DNA from: Microbacteriaceae bacterium PS02067
GTDB lineage: Bacteria > Actinomycetota > Actinomycetes > Actinomycetales > Microbacteriaceae
Assembly: GCA_029960085.1 (NCBI GenBank)
Contig: JASCPG010000004.1
Location: 29,317-93,316, forward strand
Reading direction: 5' to 3'
Length of the DNA: 64,000 nt
Part shown: positions 56,106-64,000 of the stretch, piece by piece
Position numbering within the stretch: position 1 is the stretch's first letter
How the letters are laid out: the number at the start of each line of letters is the position of its first letter
Made by a program: the position numbers and the translations under genes
Notes under the pieces: model-generated
What the model saw: only the letters and a program-made list of their open reading frames with translations
Database searches by the model: none
Told to the model about the DNA's origin: nothing

Positions 56106-57287
56106 TCACCAGAGTGTCGCGGTGGGTGACTCCTGCACCCATCCCATCGCACGTCGGACGACGAGGCCCTCGAGCTCCAGCAATCCGAGGAGCGAGGCTG
56201 CCTCGTCGACCGCGAACCCCGCACGGCCCGCAACGTCCTCCGTGCTACGGGGCGTGCGCGCACTCAGCGCATCGAGGATGCGGGTGCGGTCGCCGGTGTA
56301 ACCGTCGCCCTCGGCCGCGATCGGAGTCGGCGAGACGCCGAGGAGGTCTGCGACATCGGGAAAGGCCGTGACGCAGACGGCACTCCCCTCGCGCAGCAGC
56401 CGGTGGCATCCCATCGACGCAGCGCTCGTGACGGGACCGGGCACGGCCCCGACCGGCCGCCCGATCGCTGCGGCGTGATGCGCCGTGTTGAGAGCACCGC
56501 TTCGCCAGCCCGCCTCGACGACGACCGTCGCAGCGCTCAGGGCCGCGATGACGCGGTTGCGGGCGAGAAACCTGTGTTTGGTGGGGGCCGAGCCGCAGGG
56601 AACCTCCGAGACGACCGCGCCGGAGGTGGTGATCCGCTCCAGCAGGTCGCGATGGCCCGCGGGGTAGGCCCGTTCGACGCCACCGGCCATCACTGCGATG
56701 GTCACACCACCGGCGAGGAGCGCCGCACGGTGCGCGGCACCGTCGATACCGTACGCGCCACCGGAGCAGACGGTCACCCCGGCCACGACGGCCTCGGCGG
56801 CGATGTCGGCAGTCACCATCTCGCCGTAGCTCGTCGACGCGCGTGCACCGACGAGGGCCACTGCGGCGCCGCCGAGGCAGTCGACGTCGCCCCTCACCCA
56901 GAGGCACACGGGCGCGAAGGGACCGAGGTCGTCCAGTGCCCCCGGCCAGGCGGAGTCCTCGGGCGTCACGAGCCGCACGCGGCTGCGCTGAGCGAGACCG
57001 AGGTCATGCGATTCGGCACGCGCTCGCGGCATCCAGCGCGCGCGTCCGCGCGCGACCTCCTCCGGATCGACGTCGGCATCGACGGCTCCCGACCCATGCG
57101 CGACCTCGAGTGCCCGGACTGGCCCGAGTGCGGCGATCAGGGCGCCGGCGACGCGGTCCCCGGGTTCGATGAGCGTCGTCCAGACGGCGCGCGCGTACGC
57201 GGTGACCGCGTCGACGTCGTCGCCCGCATCGATGAGTGCTCCGAGCCGCGTTCTGGCGTGCGCGGGGCTCAGATCGAGGCCGGTCAT
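56106..57287 (-). CDS. dprA: DNA-processing protein DprA
   Basis: This 393-residue protein has an N-terminal SAM-like extension and the Rossmann-like DprA core (VALVGARASTSYG, CSGGAYGIDGAAHRAAL, RFLARNRVIAALS, GRPVGAVPGPV). A C-terminal winged helix follows. It loads RecA on incoming single-stranded DNA. The ATG overlaps the comM stop (ATGA). It is intact, while comM is cut. Confidence 0.94.
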   Translation of the reverse strand: MTGLDLSPAHARTRLGALIDAGDDVDAVTAYARAVWTTLIEPGDRVAGALIAALGPVRALEVAHGSGAVDADVDPEEVARGRARWMPRARAESHDLGLAQRSRVRLVTPEDSAWPGALDDLGPFAPVCLWVRGDVDCLGGAAVALVGARASTSYGEMVTADIAAEAVVAGVTVCSGGAYGIDGAAHRAALLAGGVTIAVMAGGVERAYPAGHRDLLERITTSGAVVSEVPCGSAPTKHRFLARNRVIAALSAATVVVEAGWRSGALNTAHHAAAIGRPVGAVPGPVTSAASMGCHRLLREGSAVCVTAFPDVADLLGVSPTPIAAEGDGYTGDRTRILDALSARTPRSTEDVAGRAGFAVDEAASLLGLLELEGLVVRRAMGWVQESPTATLW

Positions 57288-57775
57288 GACCGCACCCCGC
57301 GCTTCAGCGAAAGAGCACGCCCGACATCTTCGAGCGCGAGCCGTTCGCGACCCGCCATGTCGGCGTGCGACCAGGCGACTCGCAGCACGCGATCGAACCC
57401 CCGCAGGGTCAGCGCCCCGCGCTGGAGCGCCGCATCGAGCGGCCGGCGGATCGCGGCGTCGGGCGCGAGCGGCCCATCGCGGAGCCAGGCACCCGCGACG
57501 TCCGCATTCGTCCGCCACGGTGTCCCGGCGAGGCGTCGCGCCGCGCGCTCCCGCGCCTCGACGACCTGTCCGCGCGCGACGGCGGTGGTCACCCGGGTGC
57601 CGTCATCCGCCCGGAGACCCGCGACCGCGACCCGTTGGAGGGAGAGCTCGATGTCGATCCGGTCGAGAAGCGGACCGGACAGCTTCCCGAGGTAGCGGCG
57701 GATCGCGAGCGACGGGCAGCGGCATTCTGCGCGCGGCACGCCGTAGTTGCCGCACGGGCACGGATTCGTCGCGAG
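57284..57775 (-). pseudogene. comM: comM (YifB, Mg-chelatase-like ATPase) 3' fragment, interrupted
   Basis: The readable part covers the C-terminal ~160 residues of a protein of about 500: NPCPCGNYGVPRAECRC, IRRYLGKLSGPLLDRIDIEL and the C-terminal helical region to the stop at 57284. Homology ends at about 57775, within the segment before NPCPCG, and foreign sequence follows. The AAA+ P-loop part is missing from the window. The GTG at 57739 could start a 151-residue product but is not the native start. The 5' half is expected beyond the inserted element, outside the window. Confidence 0.85.
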
Positions 57776-57839
57776 GTTTCAGACGGTGTTTCTGGCGTGT
57801 CCGGTGTTCAAGTCTCTATTCCCTTCGTATGGTCGCTGT

Positions 57840-59345
57840 GTGTTGGACTCTTCGGCCGTGCCTATCGACACTCCCGCTGTGTGGCAGCTGTTTCGCGTGC
57901 GGGATGGCTACCGTGCGAATGCGCTGCCTGGGGTCGAGTCTGGTGCGCTTCTGTCCGAATGGCAGAGCTGGCGTTCGGTGGCGGGGATTCCTCTTGGCAC
58001 GCCGTACCTGATCTCTCCGTCGTTCGAGTACGACCCGCGATTGAACTCCTTCTTCTATTCCGCGGACATGCTCGGCGCGCGGATGTCGACGAGGGTCGGG
58101 TATGCGCGCGATCTGAAGGGGTTCCTGAACTTCCTGCACCTCGGCCGGGACGGTGTTCGCTGGTCGGACGCGACGAACGAGGATCATCGGGCGTATCTGG
58201 TCTGGCGGCGGGAGGAGCCAACGGGCCCGCGGGTGAGTCCCGCGACGTGGGATCGCGAGGTGGCCGGCGTGGATCGGTTTTACCGGTGGCAGGTGTCCCA
58301 GGGGCACATCGCACAGAGCCCGATCCCCCACCGGGTGCGCCGGGCCGCGAACCGCTACGGAACCGAAGGCGCCCCGGGCCAGACTCCGGCGACGTATTCG
58401 CATGCGTCGCGCCGGGAGCAGATCCGCTGGCTCCCGTCCCGCTCCTACCGGCAGTGGCGGGACGTCGGTGTCCGTGGATACGGTGCGGACGGGTTGCCGG
58501 ATCCGCTGTTCCGGGGCCGTTGGGCGGATCGGAACGCGGTGTTCGCCGACCTGATGGTGCGTACCGGGATGCGATTGACGGAGCAGTCGTCGCTGACGGT
58601 CTCGGAGCTTCCGGAGACACGCGCCCAGGGCGGATATCACCGGTTCTGGCTGCCGGCCGCGATCGCGAAGGCCGGCTCCGCGCGGTGGGTGTATGTGCCG
58701 TCGATGATCCTGCGGGACCTGTGGGCCTACATCGAGGTCGACCGGCGGGTCGCAATCGCTCGGGCTCAGGCCCGCGGGTTGTACGAGGATCCCGCCGCCG
58801 GCTACCTGATCCTCGACGAACGTCTGCTGGCCTCCCCACCGCACGGGCCCGCGAGTCCGGTGAGATTGGCGTTGCTGACGCCGGAGGAACGACGTCGACT
58901 GCTGATTCACGGCGCGGACGGGTTGGAGCCGGCCGCGCTGTGGCTGGGCGAGGACGGGGCGCCGATGTCGACGTCGACGTGGAAGGACGTGTTCCGTCAG
59001 GCCAACGCCCGCTGCGAGAAGCACGGGGTGGAACTGCGGGCACACGCGCACATGCTGCGGCACACGTTCGCGGTGCTCACTCTGGAGCAGTTGCAGCGCG
59101 GACATCTTGCGGCGCTGACGGAGATGAATCCGGCGCAGCGCGGCCACTACACGCGGATCTTCGGAGATCCGCTGGACTGGGTGCGGCGGAGGCTGGGCCA
59201 CAAGAGCGTGACCACCACTCAGGTGTACCTGCACGCGCTGGAGGAGCTGGAGATGCAGACGCGGATGGCGTTGGTGTCCGACCCGTGGGAGGACTCCCGG
59301 GACGCGCGGCTGGTGGTCAATCTGGATCGGCGCGATCCCGTATGA
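57840..59345 (+). CDS. Tyrosine recombinase, first of three (TnpA-like)
   Basis: This 501-residue protein has an N-terminal core-binding region (YARDLKGFLNFLHL, VDRFYRWQVSQGHI). The catalytic domain is complete: R245 (TGMRLTE), H404-x-L-R407-H408 (HMLRHTF), H454 (LGHKS) and Y463 (QVYLHAL). A 40-residue insertion with RDLWAYIEVDRRV precedes the C-terminal half. The GTG at 57840 begins the homologous part. The frame is open further left into comM, and no good ribosome site is seen. It should catalyse integration and excision of the element. Confidence 0.85.
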   Translation: MLDSSAVPIDTPAVWQLFRVRDGYRANALPGVESGALLSEWQSWRSVAGIPLGTPYLISPSFEYDPRLNSFFYSADMLGARMSTRVGYARDLKGFLNFLHLGRDGVRWSDATNEDHRAYLVWRREEPTGPRVSPATWDREVAGVDRFYRWQVSQGHIAQSPIPHRVRRAANRYGTEGAPGQTPATYSHASRREQIRWLPSRSYRQWRDVGVRGYGADGLPDPLFRGRWADRNAVFADLMVRTGMRLTEQSSLTVSELPETRAQGGYHRFWLPAAIAKAGSARWVYVPSMILRDLWAYIEVDRRVAIARAQARGLYEDPAAGYLILDERLLASPPHGPASPVRLALLTPEERRRLLIHGADGLEPAALWLGEDGAPMSTSTWKDVFRQANARCEKHGVELRAHAHMLRHTFAVLTLEQLQRGHLAALTEMNPAQRGHYTRIFGDPLDWVRRRLGHKSVTTTQVYLHALEELEMQTRMALVSDPWEDSRDARLVVNLDRRDPV

Positions 59346-61120
59346 GCGGGCGCGGCAGCACCGGCACCGGCAAACCCGCCCTGGTCCCGACCGGCCCGTA
59401 TGCGCCCCGGCCTGCCGTCACGGGCCTCGTCGTTGACTTCCATGGGGAGGACGGGCGCTCTCGCACGTTCGATGTCAGCGCGTTGCCGCTGCCGGGATGG
59501 CACGAGGCCCTGGCTGCGAGCTGGTCAGCCCGCACCGGACCGGCCGGCGCGCTGCGTACCCGCGCGTCGGCGGAGGCGGCGTGGGGGTCGCTGGCCCGGA
59601 TGATCAGGTTCTACGGGCAGATGCTGCGTCCCCCGCAGCATCCGAGCGATCTGCGTGTCGAGCACGTCGACGCGTACCGGCGGTTTCGCGCCGCAGCCGC
59701 CGGCGACCGTCGCGCGCGGCTGGAGCTGAGATCGGCGGCGTTGACGTTCGAGATGGCGCCGCTGGCCGGCGTGGTGGCCGCGGAGGTGCGCGACAGGATG
59801 CGCCCGCACCAGGTGAAGCGGGTCACGGCGGTGTCGGGTTACTCGGATGGGGAACTGAACCGGCTGGTCGCCGCTGCCCGCACCGACGTCGCAGCGTTAC
59901 GGCAGCGGCTCACCGTGCTCGCCGCTGGCACGGCCTCGGACCAGCGGCGAATCGAGATCGCACGAGCCACCGGCCGCGTGCCACTGGGAGGCGTCCACCT
60001 CACGCATGCGGTACAGACCCGGCGGCGGATCGCGGAGCAGCTGTTCGTCACCCGTCACGACCTGACCGCGATGCTCGCGCTGCTGGTAGCGACCACAGGA
60101 TGGAACATCGAGGTCATCAAGGAGCTGCCCGCCGAACACCGGATCATCGAAGACCTCGCCGTCGAGGTCGAGGTGACCAAGCGGCGTCGGGGGCCGGGAC
60201 GGTGGCACCGCACCGCGACCTGGGAGATCGGCCCGCCCGGCAAAGAGCTGATCACACCCGGCGGCGTCTACCTGCTGCTGCACCAACTGATGGCGCCGGC
60301 ACGGGAACTGCTGGATACACCCGCTTTCTGGGCAGTGTGGCATCACAGCGGCCGCGGGCGCGGAACGGATGGCTGCCGCGACCCGTTCGCCCCCGCCCTG
60401 GACGCCAGCCTGCGCCACCAGAAATGGGTGAAAGCAGGGCAGATCCTCGCCGACGACCCCGACGAGAACGGTCAGCCGATGCTGCTGCGCCTGGACTTCA
60501 ACCGGCTCAAGACGAGCATCGACGTGCGCCGCACCCGCCAAGCCGGCGGGCACCTACCCACCGCGGCGCGCACCAACACCACCGCGGTGCTGTTCCGCAA
60601 CTACCTGTCCGGAGACCACTCCACCATCGACTGGGCGCGCGAGCTTATCGCCGACACCGTCGCCGAGGTCGAACAGGCCGCATGGGCCACCCACCTCCGC
60701 GCCCTCGCCACCCAGGGGCGCACCGCCCTCGACATCCGCCCCCCCACACGTGCATCCGACGAGCATCCCGATGGGGACGAGGCCGCGACGCAGACGGCGT
60801 GGACCGCTTGCTCGGACCACGACCATCACCCGCTCACCGGGCGCCGCTGCTCGTCGAGCTTCCTGGACTGCTTCCACTGCGGCAACTGCGTGGTCACCGG
60901 CGACCACCTGCCCCGCCTGCTCAGCCTCCTGGACGCGCTCGAAACCCGCCGCCGCCAGCTCAGCGAAGACGCGTGGTGGGCACGGTATGGGCCGGCGTGG
61001 GCGGCGATCCGGTACGAGGTGCTGCCCAAGTTCAGCGACTCCGAAGTCGACCGGGCGGAGCAGCGCAAACCCGACGACAGTCTCCTGGACCTCGTCGAAC
61101 CCGCCTGGGAGCAGCCATGA
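59342..61120 (+). CDS. Tyrosine-recombinase-like protein with altered active site, second of three
   Basis: This 592-residue protein overlaps the first recombinase gene by ATGA. The region corresponding to the first catalytic arginine reads ATTGWNIEVIKEL, with N255 in place of Arg. The HxLRH region reads FNRLKTSID, without the usual His and Arg. A tyrosine remains at Y421 in LFRNYLSGD. The C-terminal ~100 residues have a cysteine/histidine cluster (CSSSFLDCFHCGNCV) that could bind zinc. It is likely a structural or DNA-binding partner, not an active recombinase. This is inferred from motif alignment by eye. Confidence 0.75.
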   Translation: MSGRGSTGTGKPALVPTGPYAPRPAVTGLVVDFHGEDGRSRTFDVSALPLPGWHEALAASWSARTGPAGALRTRASAEAAWGSLARMIRFYGQMLRPPQHPSDLRVEHVDAYRRFRAAAAGDRRARLELRSAALTFEMAPLAGVVAAEVRDRMRPHQVKRVTAVSGYSDGELNRLVAAARTDVAALRQRLTVLAAGTASDQRRIEIARATGRVPLGGVHLTHAVQTRRRIAEQLFVTRHDLTAMLALLVATTGWNIEVIKELPAEHRIIEDLAVEVEVTKRRRGPGRWHRTATWEIGPPGKELITPGGVYLLLHQLMAPARELLDTPAFWAVWHHSGRGRGTDGCRDPFAPALDASLRHQKWVKAGQILADDPDENGQPMLLRLDFNRLKTSIDVRRTRQAGGHLPTAARTNTTAVLFRNYLSGDHSTIDWARELIADTVAEVEQAAWATHLRALATQGRTALDIRPPTRASDEHPDGDEAATQTAWTACSDHDHHPLTGRRCSSSFLDCFHCGNCVVTGDHLPRLLSLLDALETRRRQLSEDAWWARYGPAWAAIRYEVLPKFSDSEVDRAEQRKPDDSLLDLVEPAWEQP

Positions 61121-63198
61121 CCCCGACCACCAGCGCCCACACCGCCGCGCCCCGGCTTGCGGGCACGCACGTGCTGCACGGCCGGGAACTGCGATCCGGA
61201 GTCCGCCTCGCCGACACCGCCCGGTTCGAGGACGACGAGTGGCCGCTCGCGCCGGCCGCGCTGCAAGGGCAGGAACGCGGGCTCACGCTCCGTTTCGCGA
61301 TCGTCCCGCCCGCGTACCAGCGCACCCTCAAGACGCTGTCATACGTCGCGTTGTCCGGGCCGCTGCCTCCGGACGAGCCGCGCCCGACCATCAGCACCGT
61401 CGTGAGCGTCTTCTACAACATCGGCGTGTTCCTGCGCTGGCTGGACGACCACCACGGCGGCCGGGCAGTCTCCCTCGTCAGCGCGGAGACGCTGCTGGAG
61501 TTCCAGCGGTTCTTGCTCACCGAGTACCGCACCGGCACCCGCCGCCACGCGCTGCGCGCCGCGGTTGCGTTCCTGTGGCGGTACCGGCACGGCCTGGGCG
61601 CGGAAGCGCTCCGCATCGACCCGCGCACCATCCCCGGCTGGAAGGAGCAGCACAACCCGCGCACCGAGAACACCACCGCGCGGATTCCCGAAGACGTCCA
61701 CGCCCGGGTGCTGGTGTGGGCGCTGCGGTTCGTCAACGACTTCGCCGACGACATCCTGCGCGCCGTCGCCCGGTGGGAGCAACTGCGCGTCAGCGGCCCC
61801 CGAAGGCACTCCCCACGCGGCTCCAACCTGATCAACATCACCCGGTACCTCGACGACGCCCACCAGGCCGGCAGGCCACTGCCCGGCTTCAACGGGCAAG
61901 TCAACTACGCCGCGATCGCCCGCTCCATCGGCTGCAATCGGCGCGCGCTGGACGACCACAACGACGCCATCGCCGAGGCCGTCGCGACCCTGGGCGTGTC
62001 CGACTTCGCCTACCTGGGCGTGCCCATCCAAGGCCGCCTGGACGGAGAGCCCTGGATCGGAGGCGTCTCGCTGGACCCGATCCGTGACGACTCCCTCACC
62101 GTGCTCACCCAGATGCTGCAGGCCGCCTGCTACATCGTCGTCGCGTTCCTGTCCGGGATGCGCGACAGCGAGGTCAAACACCTCCGCCGCGGCTGCTGCG
62201 CCACCGAGAAAGACGGAAACGGAAACCCGTACCGATGGCGGGTGACCAGCCTCGCGTTCAAAGGCGAAGGCACCCCCAGCGGGGTCCCCGCCACCTGGGT
62301 GGTCGGCCAGTCCGCCGCCACCGCGATCAGCGTCCTCGAACGCATTCACCAGGACCGGGCACGGGACCGCACCGACTGGCTGTTCGCGCCCATCAAATCC
62401 GGACCCGGCGCCGGATCCGCCGGACGAGGCGGCAACATCGCGATGACCGTCGCCGGAACCAATCGGCAGCTGAACAGGTTCGTTACCTGGGTCAACGACT
62501 ACTGCCGCACCCACGACCGGGGCGACGGCATCCCCGACGTCGACGGGAGGCCGTGGCGGCTCAGCACCCGCCAGTTCCGCCGCACCCTGGCCTGGTACAT
62601 CGCCCGCCGCCCCGGCGGCTCCATCGCCGGCGCGATCGCGTACCGCCACCACAGCGTGCAGATGTTCGAAGGCTACGCCGGCACCACCGAATCCGGGTTC
62701 CGCGCCGAAGTCGAAGCCGAACAGGCCCTCTCCCGCGGCGAGCACCTGCTCGCCATGATCGACCACAACGAACACACCCGACTGACCGGCCCCGCCGCCG
62801 ACGAAGCCCAGCGGCGAATGGAGGAGATGAGCCAGCGACCCGCGTTCGCCGGCACCGTCACCACGGACCGGCGCCGGTTCCTGCGCCTCATCAGCCTGCA
62901 CGGCCCCGCCGTCTACCCCGGGAAGTACGTCACCTGCGTCTACACGCACAGCAAAGCCCTTTGCCGAGCAGGCGCCGAGCAGCCCGCCGACGCGCCCGAC
63001 CAGGCTCACTGCAAACCGCTCACCTGCCGCAACGTGGCCCTCACGGAGCAGAACGTGCACGCATGGCACGATGAACTCGACACACTCGACCGAGACCTCG
63101 CCTCCGGGCCGCCGTTGCCGCCTGCGCTCACCTCCCGCCTCGAGCAGCGGCGGGAACAGATCCTCGCGTTCCTCCACCGACACCAGGAGCAGCAATGA
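61117..63198 (+). CDS. Large tyrosine recombinase, third of three (TnpB-like)
   Basis: This 693-residue protein overlaps the second gene by ATGA. R349 lies in LSGMRDSEVKHL, the second box has R488/R489 in RQFRRTLAWYIA (Thr in place of the first His), and the nucleophile is probably Y520 in FEGYAGTT. A C-terminal Cys-containing region (VTCVYTHSKALC...CKPLTCRNVALT) resembles the zinc-like region of Tn554 TnpB. It is the largest and probably second catalytic recombinase of the element. Confidence 0.82.
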   Translation: MTPTTSAHTAAPRLAGTHVLHGRELRSGVRLADTARFEDDEWPLAPAALQGQERGLTLRFAIVPPAYQRTLKTLSYVALSGPLPPDEPRPTISTVVSVFYNIGVFLRWLDDHHGGRAVSLVSAETLLEFQRFLLTEYRTGTRRHALRAAVAFLWRYRHGLGAEALRIDPRTIPGWKEQHNPRTENTTARIPEDVHARVLVWALRFVNDFADDILRAVARWEQLRVSGPRRHSPRGSNLINITRYLDDAHQAGRPLPGFNGQVNYAAIARSIGCNRRALDDHNDAIAEAVATLGVSDFAYLGVPIQGRLDGEPWIGGVSLDPIRDDSLTVLTQMLQAACYIVVAFLSGMRDSEVKHLRRGCCATEKDGNGNPYRWRVTSLAFKGEGTPSGVPATWVVGQSAATAISVLERIHQDRARDRTDWLFAPIKSGPGAGSAGRGGNIAMTVAGTNRQLNRFVTWVNDYCRTHDRGDGIPDVDGRPWRLSTRQFRRTLAWYIARRPGGSIAGAIAYRHHSVQMFEGYAGTTESGFRAEVEAEQALSRGEHLLAMIDHNEHTRLTGPAADEAQRRMEEMSQRPAFAGTVTTDRRRFLRLISLHGPAVYPGKYVTCVYTHSKALCRAGAEQPADAPDQAHCKPLTCRNVALTEQNVHAWHDELDTLDRDLASGPPLPPALTSRLEQRREQILAFLHRHQEQQ

Positions 63199-63590
63199 CC
63201 CGCCGCGTTCCCCTGCCCACCGACGCCGACGTTGTCGCAGCCCTCGCCCAGCTGCGCCAGGACAATCCCGCGACGGTCACCGTCCGGGCTCTGGCCGAGC
63301 GCGTCGGGCTTACCAACCCGACTTTCTGGCGCCACTTTCCCGTCATCGCCCAGGACCTCGCCGACCAGCGCCGCGCAGCAAGCCGAGCCAGACCACAGCC
63401 GACCACGGGCCAGGTCACGCGGGGAGACGGGGCGGACGCCAATCTGCGGCTGCGTGCGGAGACCGCCACCTTACGCGACCAGATCGACCTCGCCGCCGCA
63501 CACATTCAACGTCTCACCCTCGAGAACCACACCCTGCGTACACAGTTGGAGCACCGCGACGGGATTGCGCATCTCCCCACCTACCCATGA
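63195..63590 (+). CDS. Small HTH/coiled-coil accessory protein (TnpC-like, DUF6262-like)
   Basis: This 131-residue protein has an N-terminal helix-turn-helix (TVRALAERVGLTNPTFWRHF), a basic linker and a C-terminal coiled coil with leucine heptads (LRAETATLRDQIDLAAAHI to LRTQLEH). Its ATG overlaps the third recombinase stop. Size and position match TnpC of Tn554, which affects transposition orientation. I assign it by analogy only. Confidence 0.7.
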   Translation: MTRRVPLPTDADVVAALAQLRQDNPATVTVRALAERVGLTNPTFWRHFPVIAQDLADQRRAASRARPQPTTGQVTRGDGADANLRLRAETATLRDQIDLAAAHIQRLTLENHTLRTQLEHRDGIAHLPTYP

Positions 63591-63810
63591 ACGGGCTCTC
63601 CGCAGCGCGGCGACGCACAAGAAGGGCGCTCGGTCGCGAGTTCGTCGCCACGCACACACAGCACCAGCCCGCTCGGGAACGACGCACGCCACGAACCGGC
63701 GACCGACCGAGAATGCACGCTAGCTTCGCAGCCAGAAGGCTGATCGTTGGCTTCCTAGAGTGTCGCACCGGGTCTGCCCGATAAACAGCAGGTCAGCCCC
63801 GGCCGAAGCC
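63591..63810. other. Region without recognisable gene
   Basis: No open frame in this 220-bp stretch looks like a protein, and I see no tRNA, hairpin terminator or promoter. Reading frames over the recombinase 3' ends are rich in Arg/Ser shadow sequence. A GC drop begins near 63700. It may hold the right end of the mobile element. Confidence 0.5.
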
Positions 63811-63924
63811 GTCAAGAACATCTTCATTGTTAATCAGACAGTCCTGAACACGTTGATGCGATCGCTCGGGACGGCTGTCGCGGCCGCCACGATCGCCACC
63901 GTTCTCGCCCAGTCCGCCGTCGAC
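63811..63924 (+). pseudogene. MFS (DHA2) drug-transporter remnant
   Basis: In frame from 63811 the translation contains NQTVLNTLMRSLGTAVAAATI and then a hydrophobic run to AQSAVDVG. This matches the conserved ANGLN-LMRSLGT segment near helix 11 of actinobacterial DHA2 transporters. Nothing before or after it fits the family, and the following DNA is repetitive. It is a small relic, identified from memory of the motif only. Confidence 0.35.
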
Positions 63925-64000
63925 GTCGGCGTGGCAGCGCGACCCCGCCGACGTCGGCGGGCGTGGCAGCGCGACCCCGTCGACGTCGGCGGGGTCGCGC
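63918..64000. repeat. Short direct repeats and palindrome at the right edge
   Basis: GACGTCGGC occurs at 63922, 63950 and 63982. GTGGCAGCGCGACCCCG occurs twice (63931 and 63963). GCGCGACCCC (63969-63978) pairs with GGGGTCGCGC (63991-64000) around a 12-nt loop. The cluster may continue beyond the window. Confidence 0.7.

Larger units (their letters stand above)
57776..63590 (+). mobile_element. Tn554-like / recombinase-trio element inserted in comM (right end not defined)
   Basis: The element has three large tyrosine-recombinase-family genes and a small HTH/coiled-coil gene. All point rightwards and all overlap by ATGA, so they form one operon. The order of large recombinases plus a ~130-residue accessory gene resembles tnpA-tnpB-tnpC of Tn554, with one extra gene as in recombinase-trio elements. 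The left end coincides with the break in comM. No cargo gene was seen up to 63590. The right end lies either in 63591-63840 or beyond the window. Confidence 0.75.

Noticed and set aside
57284..57739. A complete 151-residue gene in place of a comM fragment
   Set aside because: comM homology continues beyond the GTG at 57739 to about 57775, so the short frame is the tail of a broken gene.
57365..59341. Long in-frame extension upstream of the second recombinase
   Set aside because: It runs over the first recombinase in another frame and has no family-like sequence. The ATG at 59342 coupled by ATGA is the natural start.
57776..63590. A phage or integrative conjugative element
   Set aside because: No structural, replication, relaxase or conjugation genes follow the recombinases. 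The gene set fits a transposon of the Tn554 or recombinase-trio class.

Overview
The window is high-GC DNA from an actinobacterium. The gene content and order (rpsB-tsf-pyrH-frr-cdsA, gatCBA, ligA, mnmA beside a cysteine desulfurase, the GlgE glycogen route, clpS beside a DUF2017 gene, ettA) and the very frequent GGATGCC/GGCATCC words point to Microbacteriaceae, most likely Microbacterium. That placement is an inference from style and synteny. Almost all of the window is ordinary chromosomal backbone with short intergenic gaps and many 4-bp ATGA/GTGA gene overlaps.

Layout. 1-6.2 kb: the 3' end of aminopeptidase N, a strong terminator, then an ABC exporter pair with a two-component system, an MscS channel and a group II truncated haemoglobin. 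6.2-16.7 kb: an FAD dehydrogenase, CorA, two acyl-CoA thioesterases, EttA, a lipoprotein, SSB, a MocR regulator divergent from a YczE-type membrane protein, and two small proteins that look related. 16.7-24.3 kb: a GH38 alpha-mannosidase directly behind tRNA-Arg, oligoribonuclease, tRNA-His, a small membrane protein and XRE repressor under twin palindromic operators, two oxidoreductases, then a zincin, ClpS and a DUF2017 gene. 24.3-37.3 kb: a P-loop kinase-like protein, a GerW-like protein, DNA polymerase IV, GatB/A/C, a 5'-truncated acyl-CoA synthetase remnant, an intact acyl-CoA ligase, LigA, MnmA and a cysteine desulfurase. 37.3-49.4 kb: glgX-glgE-glgB, a YbbN-like thioredoxin, a membrane/lipoprotein composite, an AI-2E family permease, a hydrolase, a zinc-ribbon protein and a transglycosylase-like protein. 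49.4-57.8 kb: a DivIVA-repeat protein, cdsA, frr, pyrH, tsf, rpsB, an M23-type protein, xerC, dprA and the 3' end of comM.

The accessory part begins at about 57,776, where comM homology stops abruptly. What follows is a translationally coupled set of three large tyrosine-recombinase-family genes plus a small HTH/coiled-coil gene, resembling the Tn554 tnpABC class and recombinase-trio elements. The right end of the element was not resolved. The last ~200 bp carry a short MFS-transporter-like remnant and a small repeat/palindrome cluster.

The most general signal I found is regulatory. At least fifteen genes on both strands have a TAnnnT hexamer ending 6-7 nt before the start codon, which is the arrangement expected for leaderless mRNAs. 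This was used to choose several starts. No CRISPR array, rRNA gene, complete IS element or recognisable riboswitch was seen.
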